From assembly GCF_900117425.1 (NCBI RefSeq), contig NZ_FPEH01000014.1, positions 372,001-436,000 of the forward strand: a stretch of DNA of 64,000 nucleotides, written 5' to 3'. The position numbers and the translations under genes are program-made. Shown in pieces: positions 59,072-64,000 of this stretch (positions are counted from its first letter, which is position 1; every line of letters starts with the position of its first letter). The notes under the pieces are model-generated. The model was not told the origin of the DNA, did no database searches, and was given only the letters and a program-made list of their open reading frames with translations. The DNA is from Novosphingobium sp. NDB2Meth1 (GTDB lineage Bacteria > Pseudomonadota > Alphaproteobacteria > Sphingomonadales > Sphingomonadaceae).

Positions 59072-59248
59072 CGAAAATGTTCCCTCTAGATCCCCGCCAG
59101 CGGCGCCGCGGGATGGATCGCGCTCAGATGTAGCGCCTTGCCATGACCGTTCAAGGGCTGGCCCGCTTCGGTGCAACCGACCACTTGTTACAAAGGGTTG
59201 CAACTGGCACGAAGCAGCCGGGTGTAAATGCTTAATGGAGAAATAAGC

Positions 59249-59686
59249 ATGGGCATGATGGGAGAGTTCCGGGACTTCGTTGCGCGCGGCAACGTGCTGG
59301 ATCTGGCGGTCGGCGTGATCATCGGCGCCGCTTTCGGCAAGATCGTCACCTCGCTGACCGAAGACATGATCATGCCGGTAATCGGGGTTGTCTCGGGCGG
59401 GGTCGATTTCACCAACAAGTTCATGATCTTGGGCGCGGTGCCCGATAGCTACAAGGGCTCGCTCACGGACTATGCGGCGCTGAAGGCGGCAGGCGTGCCG
59501 ATGCTCGGCTACGGCGCTTTCGTCACCGCCGTGATCAGCTTCCTGCTGATGGCCTTCGTGATCTTCCAGCTCGTGCGCGCGGCCAACAAGATGATGCCCA
59601 AGGCGCCCGAAGCGCCCGCCGCTCCGGCTGGTCCGAGCGAGGTCGATCTCCTCACCGAAATCCGCGATGCGCTGAAGAAGGGCTGA
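59249..59686 (+). CDS. mscL: Large-conductance mechanosensitive channel
   Basis: A 145-residue MscL with the usual layout: FRDFVARGNVLDLAVGVIIGAAFGKIVTSLTEDMIMPVIG (residues 6-45) as the first membrane helix, a periplasmic loop (about 48-85) and the second helix FVTAVISFLLMAFVIFQLVR, then a charged C-terminal helix. It releases solutes during hypo-osmotic shock. ATG 59249 follows GGAG by eight bases. It is divergent from lemA and has its own hairpin terminator. Confidence 0.95.
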   Translation: MGMMGEFRDFVARGNVLDLAVGVIIGAAFGKIVTSLTEDMIMPVIGVVSGGVDFTNKFMILGAVPDSYKGSLTDYAALKAAGVPMLGYGAFVTAVISFLLMAFVIFQLVRAANKMMPKAPEAPAAPAGPSEVDLLTEIRDALKKG

Positions 59687-59694
59687 GATCGGAC

Positions 59695-59726
59695 GGAAGG
59701 GGCCAGTCTACACGCTGGCCCCTTCC
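59695..59726 (+). terminator. Hairpin after mscL
   Basis: A perfect 12-bp stem (GGAAGGGGCCAG with CTGGCCCCTTCC, 8-base loop) begins eight bases after the stop and is followed by ATT. It separates mscL from the tmRNA gene. Confidence 0.65.
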
Positions 59727-59756
59727 ATTCCCCGCGCGCCGTGCCTATATCGGACT

Positions 59757-60140
59757 TGCCGGTTTCGACCGGCTATGACGATAAAGTGTGTCGTGCAATA
59801 GGCGCAGCGGACCCGGGGGCGGTACCCGGCGGCTCCACCATCACCACCGGCCTATGCTCATCGGGCGTAGGGCCGGGCTCTGTTGTCGCAGAGGTGTTGA
59901 TGGGGCCGAACTAGGATCGACGTGTGTTGAAAAGCGGTGCTTTCGTCCGGGCTGAGTAACCCGTTAAAGGCTCAAAACCCACAAGTGCCAACGACAACGA
60001 AGCACTCGCTCTCGCGGCGTAATCTGACGGCCTGACGGCCTGATCTTACAAAGCTAAAGCGCGGTTGAACCCACCGGGCAACAGAAGGGAATTCAGCGGT
60101 TCGGAGGCGTACCGGGCAACAGAAACGCCTCCACTCAATT
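59757..60140 (+). ncRNA. ssrA: tmRNA, circularly permuted two-piece form
   Basis: The acceptor piece comes first and ends with GGCGGCTCCACCA at 59840, containing a T-arm-like GACCCGGGGGCGGTACCCGG. About 60 bases later the coding piece begins GGGGCCGAACTAGGATCGAC (from 59902), whose first bases pair with the acceptor end (GGGGCCG with CGGCTCC). The tag frame at 59987-60019 encodes ANDNEALALAA and stops with TAA at 60020. This acceptor-first order is the two-piece tmRNA of Alphaproteobacteria. The far ends (about 59757 and 60140) are approximate; a GGAGGCGT/ACGCCTCC hairpin closes the 3' part. Confidence 0.93.
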
Positions 60141-60173
60141 CATACGCTGCGAAAGCCCGCCCCCAGCCCCTCC

Positions 60174-60300
60174 CCCCTTCGACAAGCTCAGGATGAGCGG
60201 GAGGGGAGATGCGTCGTGCTTTTCGGAGCCGTTTTTTGCCCTCCCGCTTGCGGGAGGGCCGCGAGACTTGGTGACCCTGAGCTTGTCGAAGGGGAAGCTA
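60174..60300. repeat. Palindromic repeats (families 2 and 4)
   Basis: CCCCTTCGACAAGCTCAGGA followed by TGAGCGGGAGGGG on the left and ACCCTGAGCTTGTCGAAGGGG on the right form a family 2 inverted repeat. A family 4-like CCCTCCCGCTTGCGGGAGGG is nested between them. It occupies most of the gap after the tmRNA. Confidence 0.7.
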
Positions 60301-60316
60301 GTCGCAGCGGGGTGGG

Positions 60317-60592
60317 CTACCCGTGGTGCTCCGCCTCGACCGGAACCGGCGCCGCCTTCGCCTCGCGCTCATACTTCATCGCGTCCATGATCTTGGCGCC
60401 GGCCATGAACACCGCGAGGCAGCTGGCGAGGAACAGCAGCTTGCCGCCGAAGCCCGGATACTGCGACAGATAAATTTGCCCGCGCTCCGCCGAACCCAGC
60501 GCCAGCGCGTAGATGATCGCGCTCGCCTCGAACCGGTTCTTGATCACGAACAGGCGGCCGGTCTTGCGTAGCAGGGAAGGCTTTTTCTGCAT
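60317..60592 (-). CDS. Small membrane protein, function unknown
   Basis: A 91-residue protein with two hydrophobic segments (about residues 23-37 and 49-65, the latter in GGKLLFLASCLAVFMAGAKIMDAM) and basic N- and acidic C-terminal ends. I do not recognise the family. ATG 60592 is preferred because GGAGGAGG lies just upstream; a GTG three bases before is also possible. It is not in an obvious operon. Confidence 0.6.
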   Translation of the reverse strand: MQKKPSLLRKTGRLFVIKNRFEASAIIYALALGSAERGQIYLSQYPGFGGKLLFLASCLAVFMAGAKIMDAMKYEREAKAAPVPVEAEHHG

Positions 60593-60731
60593 CACCGAAC
60601 CTCCTCCGCAACCTTCGTGCCAGATCAGCAATCACGAGGGCCGCACACATGGTTTAGCCGAGCGCTTGTAAAGCACGGCGACATGCCATGGTAAAGCGAG
60701 GCTTAACCTCCGAGAAAGGGGCCGTACCGTT

Positions 60732-61994
60732 TCAGGCCAGTTCGGAAAGTCCGAGTGCTTCGAGCAGCGCGGCGCGCGCGGCAATCACGCTGGAAGCCAG
60801 CGAGTCGCTGCCAAGATCGGTCGGGTCGATCTGCTCGGGCCACGCCTTGGCAATCAGCGTTTCCAGCATGTCCGCGCGCGCTTCCGTCAGGAGGAAGCGC
60901 GGATCGACAGTGGCAGGATCGGCGACAACGCGCAGGCGCAGGCAGGCCGGACCGCCGCCGTTGGCCATCGACTGCCGCACGTCGACCGGCAGCACGCGGC
61001 GGATCGGGCCGTTCGAGGCAAGCATTCCGTCGAGCCACGCCCGCACCCGCGGATGTTCCCAGGCCTCGAGCGGGATGACGAGTCCCATCTCTCCGCCCGG
61101 AAGGGTGAGCAACTGGGCGTTGAACAGATAGCTGGCGATGGCGTCGGCAAGGCTGACCGCGCTGGCCGGCACGATCACGATCTCCGCCTCGGGCAGGCGC
61201 TCGCGGATCGCGGCGTAGGTGCCCTCGGGATCGGCAAAGGCCTGCTCATGCGTGAACAGCACGCGCTCGTTGGCGACGGCGACTACGTCGTTGTGGAACG
61301 CCCCCGCTGCGATGGCATCGGGCGACTGCTCGACAAACAGGCAGCGCGCCGGGTCGAGGCGATGCCGGCGGGCGACAGCCCGGCTCGCCTGCTCATGCTG
61401 CCGCGCCGGAAAAGCGCCGCCGGGGCGCCCATACACGAAGATCTCCAGCCCCGTTGCGGCATGGCTGGTCCCCATGCGCATATGGTTCGCCGCGCCTTCA
61501 TCGCCAAAGCACGCCGGCACCGCGTCATGCACCGCAAAGTGCGCGCTGTCGGCAAAGGCCACCCGCAGCTGCCGCACGGTATCGGGCCATTCCTGCGAGC
61601 GGTGCGGCATGGTGACGAGGTTCGCCGCCGTCAGGTGGCAGCGCCCGTCTGCCGTATCCGGGGCAGGGGAGACGGTGGCGGCGTTGGCCGTCCACATCGA
61701 GCTTGCCGACCAAGCTGCGGCGCGCAGGCGGCGTTCGGACTCGTCCGCGGGCTCGCTGATGGCCAGCGCATCGAGGAACCCATGGTTGGGGCGCGGCAGC
61801 GGGCAGAGCAGCCCTTGCGTCAGGCCAAGGCCCATGTTGTGACGCATCTTGGCCACGCCCTGCAGCGCCGCCGCGCGCGGGTAGGACGCATCGCCGCCAT
61901 GCTTGGCGGAGGCGAGATTGCCGAGGCTGAGCCCCGCATAGTTGTGGCTCGGCCCGACAAGGCCGTCGAAGTTGATCTCGACCAGAGTGTTCAT
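60732..61994 (-). CDS. astB: N-succinylarginine dihydrolase
   Basis: A 420-residue AstB with the family opening EINFDGLVGPSHNYAGLSLGN (residues 5-25), GLLCPLPRPNHGFLDAL, a His in AGAFHNDVVAVAN and a C-terminal NGGGPACLRLRV containing the catalytic Cys. It removes two ammonia molecules from N2-succinyl-arginine, the second step of the AST arginine-catabolic pathway. It is 11 bases after astA. Slightly shorter than the E. coli enzyme (447 residues). An internal methionine far upstream of 61994 is less likely as start. Confidence 0.93.
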   Translation of the reverse strand: MNTLVEINFDGLVGPSHNYAGLSLGNLASAKHGGDASYPRAAALQGVAKMRHNMGLGLTQGLLCPLPRPNHGFLDALAISEPADESERRLRAAAWSASSMWTANAATVSPAPDTADGRCHLTAANLVTMPHRSQEWPDTVRQLRVAFADSAHFAVHDAVPACFGDEGAANHMRMGTSHAATGLEIFVYGRPGGAFPARQHEQASRAVARRHRLDPARCLFVEQSPDAIAAGAFHNDVVAVANERVLFTHEQAFADPEGTYAAIRERLPEAEIVIVPASAVSLADAIASYLFNAQLLTLPGGEMGLVIPLEAWEHPRVRAWLDGMLASNGPIRRVLPVDVRQSMANGGGPACLRLRVVADPATVDPRFLLTEARADMLETLIAKAWPEQIDPTDLGSDSLASSVIAARAALLEALGLSELA

Positions 61995-62005
61995 TTGGGT
62001 GTCCT

Positions 62006-63037
62006 TCAGCGCGCCACGTGCCACACGGTATCGCCCGCACAAACGCCGAGCGCCTGCGCGGCATCGGGATCGAGCGCCACGCCCTCTCCATCCGCCATGA
62101 TGCGGGCGAAGGTGCAGCGGAAATCGGCGAGGCGTCCGGTTGCGACGAGCGCGCGGCTGGCGGTTGCATCCGGCGCGCGCACCTCCTTCACCGGCACCAT
62201 CTTGGCCGAGGCGATCGAGTGCACCTTGTCCGTCCGCGCGGTCATCGTCGGACCGCCGTCGAAGATGTCGAAATAGCCTTCGGACGCGAAGCCTTCCGTC
62301 TCCAGCATGCGCATCGCCGCGCGGCCGCTGGGATGCGGCAGGCCGATGGCGGAGCGCGCGGTTTCGGGCAGCATGGCGATATAGACCGGGTGCTTGGGCA
62401 TCAGATCGGCGATGAACTGGTTGCCGTTGATCGCGTTGAAATAGTCGGCCTCCTGGAAGTTCATCCCGAAGAAGCGGCCCGCGACGCCGTCCCAGAACGG
62501 CGATCCGCCGCGCTCGTCGATCACGCCGCGCAGTTCCGCCAGAATGCGGTCGGCAAAGCGCTTGCGGTGCATCGCGATGAACAGATAGCGGCTGCGCGCC
62601 AGCAGCATGCCGAGCCCGCCCGCGCGCTCGTTCGGATGGAGGAACAGGCCGCCGACTTCGCTCGATCCTTCAAGGTCGGTCACGAGGTTCAGCATCTCGG
62701 CGCGGAAGGTGCGACCCAGTTCCTTGGAATGCTGGGTCAGCGTCGCCATGCGGTAGGAATAGAACGGCCAGGTCTGCCCGACGCGGGTGAAGATCTGGCA
62801 GGTGCCGCGCACTTCGCGGGTGGCCAGGTCCTCTAGGATGAGGACGAACAGCTCATCGCGCTGGGTTTCCGGATCGCCTTCCTCGGTGTTGGCGAAAGCA
62901 GCCGCGGCCCGCTCCAGCTTCGCGGTGAGCGCGCGGCGGTCGGGCGGCAGGTTGGTGAAGCCGCCGCCGGTCAGCTTGGCCATCTCGTACAGATGGTCGA
63001 GATCCGCGGCGCGGGCCGCGCGGATGACATGGGTCAC
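62006..63037 (-). CDS. astA: Arginine N-succinyltransferase
   Basis: A 343-residue AstA: IRAARAADLDHLYEMAKLTGGGFTNLPPDRRAL at the start, EVGGLFLHPNERAGGLGMLLARSRYLFIA (about 131-159) and HPSGRAAMRMLETEGF. It transfers succinyl from succinyl-CoA to arginine. It starts with GTG, five bases after an M20-family peptidase gene, and is followed by astB. Together they indicate the AST pathway; astC, astD and a recognisable astE are not in the window. Confidence 0.93.
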   Translation of the reverse strand: MTHVIRAARAADLDHLYEMAKLTGGGFTNLPPDRRALTAKLERAAAAFANTEEGDPETQRDELFVLILEDLATREVRGTCQIFTRVGQTWPFYSYRMATLTQHSKELGRTFRAEMLNLVTDLEGSSEVGGLFLHPNERAGGLGMLLARSRYLFIAMHRKRFADRILAELRGVIDERGGSPFWDGVAGRFFGMNFQEADYFNAINGNQFIADLMPKHPVYIAMLPETARSAIGLPHPSGRAAMRMLETEGFASEGYFDIFDGGPTMTARTDKVHSIASAKMVPVKEVRAPDATASRALVATGRLADFRCTFARIMADGEGVALDPDAAQALGVCAGDTVWHVAR

Positions 63038-63042
63038 GCTTC

Positions 63043-64000
63043 TTATTCCCCTCCGGAAAGCCGGTGCAGCACGAGCGCCGAGAGTGCGGCGCGCTCGGCC
63101 AGCGACGGCACGATCATGTATTCCTGCGGCGAGTGAATCGCCCCTCCGCGCACGCCCATGGTGTCGACGACGGGCACGCCGAGCGCGGCGATGTTGTTGC
63201 CATCGCAGACCCCGCCGGAGCTCTGCCAGCGGATCGCTTGACCCAGCGCCGCGCCGCAGCTGCGCACCAGTTCGAAGAGCTGTTCCGCCTCGGGCGTGAG
63301 CGGCTTGGGCGGACGGCTGATCCCGCCATGCAGATGGATGCGCACCTCATGCGCCAGTTCCACCTCGCGCAGCAGCGGTCCGATCGCCGCGGCAAAGCGC
63401 GCCGCATCCTCCTCGCCGCGCGGGCGGATATTGAAGCGCAGCACCGCGTGATCGGGCACGACATTGTTGGCCGAACCGCCATCGATGCGCGCAGGGTTGA
63501 TGGCGAGGCCATCGCCGGAAAGCGCCTTGAGGCCGAGCGCGAGATCGGCGGCGGCGACCACCGCGTTGCGCCCATCCTGCGGATTGCGCCCCGCGTGGGC
63601 GGATCGACCGGTGACGATGGCGCTGTAGTTCCCGCTGCCGCCGCGTGCGCCGGCGAGCGTGCCGTCGGGCAGGGCGGATGGTTCGTAGGTCAGCGCCGCC
63701 GCCTTGCCGCGCGCCAGTTCCGCAATCAGCGGCGCAGAGGCTAGGCTGCCGGTCTCCTCGTCCGAATTGATCAGCACGTCATAGCCGACACCGGCTGATT
63801 GCGGGCTTGTCTCGAAGGCCTTGAGCGCGGCGAGGATCACCGCGATGCCGCCTTTCATGTCCGCCGTGCCCGGTCCGCCGAGCGTACCCGCATCGAGCCA
63901 TGTCAGCGTCTGGAACGGATGATCCGCCGGGTAGACGGTGTCCATGTGGCCCGTGAGCAGATAGCGGCGCGGCGCGTCGGGCCGGACGCTGAGCACCATG
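63043..64000 (-). CDS. M20-family metallopeptidase, partial at window end
   Basis: About 318 residues of an M20 zinc peptidase; the frame runs on past the last base, so the N-terminus is missing. Metal and catalytic motifs visible are GHMDTVYP, GGPGTADMKGG and NSDEETGS, and the dimerisation domain starts near SAHAGRNPQDGRNA. It resembles carboxypeptidase G2-type or ArgE/DapE hydrolases that cleave N-acyl amino acids. Its place directly before astA suggests cleavage of an N-acylated arginine or glutamate product of the AST pathway, possibly standing in for AstE (inference). Confidence 0.85.
   Translation of the reverse strand, partial: MVLSVRPDAPRRYLLTGHMDTVYPADHPFQTLTWLDAGTLGGPGTADMKGGIAVILAALKAFETSPQSAGVGYDVLINSDEETGSLASAPLIAELARGKAAALTYEPSALPDGTLAGARGGSGNYSAIVTGRSAHAGRNPQDGRNAVVAAADLALGLKALSGDGLAINPARIDGGSANNVVPDHAVLRFNIRPRGEEDAARFAAAIGPLLREVELAHEVRIHLHGGISRPPKPLTPEAEQLFELVRSCGAALGQAIRWQSSGGVCDGNNIAALGVPVVDTMGVRGGAIHSPQEYMIVPSLAERAALSALVLHRLSGGE

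Overview
The window is high-G+C alphaproteobacterial DNA, most likely from a sphingomonad close to Novosphingobium. The evidence is a split, circularly permuted tmRNA gene (tag ANDNEALALAA), sphingomonad intergenic palindromes, TonB-dependent receptors, and close matches to lignin-catabolism proteins known from Novosphingobium and Sphingobium (LigW, LigM, LigF-like, LigD/LigL-like and two lignostilbene-type dioxygenases). No mobile element, prophage, CRISPR array or tRNA gene was seen.

About 0.6-54.5 kb is one large accessory region for lignin-derived aromatic dimers and monomers. 1-8.3 kb: end of a TonB receptor, lignostilbene-type dioxygenase plus NmrA oxidoreductase, a BLUF photoreceptor, a dienelactone-hydrolase-like lipoprotein, a transporter, an NTF2/SnoaL-like protein and a MarR regulator. 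8.4-21 kb: complete TonB receptor, four more NTF2-like proteins, an aldehyde dehydrogenase, an SDR, a PQQ quinohaemoprotein and a p-cresol-methylhydroxylase-type flavoprotein with its cytochrome c. 21.3-31.2 kb: acyl-CoA synthetase, second PQQ quinohaemoprotein, aldehyde dehydrogenase, then a tight operon of amidohydrolase, phosphatase-like protein, SDR, LigF-like glutathione transferase, hydrolase and TauD-type dioxygenase. 33.7-37.7 kb: one-carbon module of PurU, LigM-like tetrahydrofolate-dependent O-demethylase and MetF. 37.8-47.2 kb: two LigD/LigL-like dehydrogenases, transporters, an NTF2-like protein, aldehyde dehydrogenase and LigW. 47.2-54.5 kb: serine hydrolase, a NOV1-like stilbene dioxygenase divergent from a second MarR regulator, an aromatic-acid-type transporter and S-(hydroxymethyl)glutathione dehydrogenase.

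These genes fit one metabolic logic. Beta-ether units would be oxidised (LigD-like) and cleaved (LigF-like). Diarylpropane or phenylcoumaran units could be deformylated to stilbenes by NTF2-fold lyases, releasing formaldehyde. Stilbenes would be split by the dioxygenases to aromatic aldehydes, which aldehyde dehydrogenases oxidise. LigW would convert 5-carboxyvanillate to vanillate, and LigM would demethylate vanillate onto tetrahydrofolate. MetF, PurU and the glutathione-dependent dehydrogenase would clear the C1 units. The individual family calls are firm; the assembled pathway is inference.

The most interesting signal is regulatory. A 19-bp inverted repeat (TTGTATG-N5-CATACAA type; motif A) lies just before eight gene starts, and a second palindrome with core TAACAATTGATA (motif B) before five more. 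Both are built from the same half-site, CTAACAAT, in opposite orientation. Together they tie most of the scattered transcription units into one candidate regulon, and one motif A copy lies in front of a MarR gene.

From about 54.5 kb the content becomes housekeeping: EamA transporter, SDR, Nudix hydrolase, LemA plus two TPM-domain proteins, MscL, tmRNA, a small membrane protein, and the arginine succinyltransferase genes astB and astA with an M20 peptidase cut by the window end. Several families of long palindromic repeats sit between genes, and one lies inside the apparent 5' end of a PQQ dehydrogenase gene.
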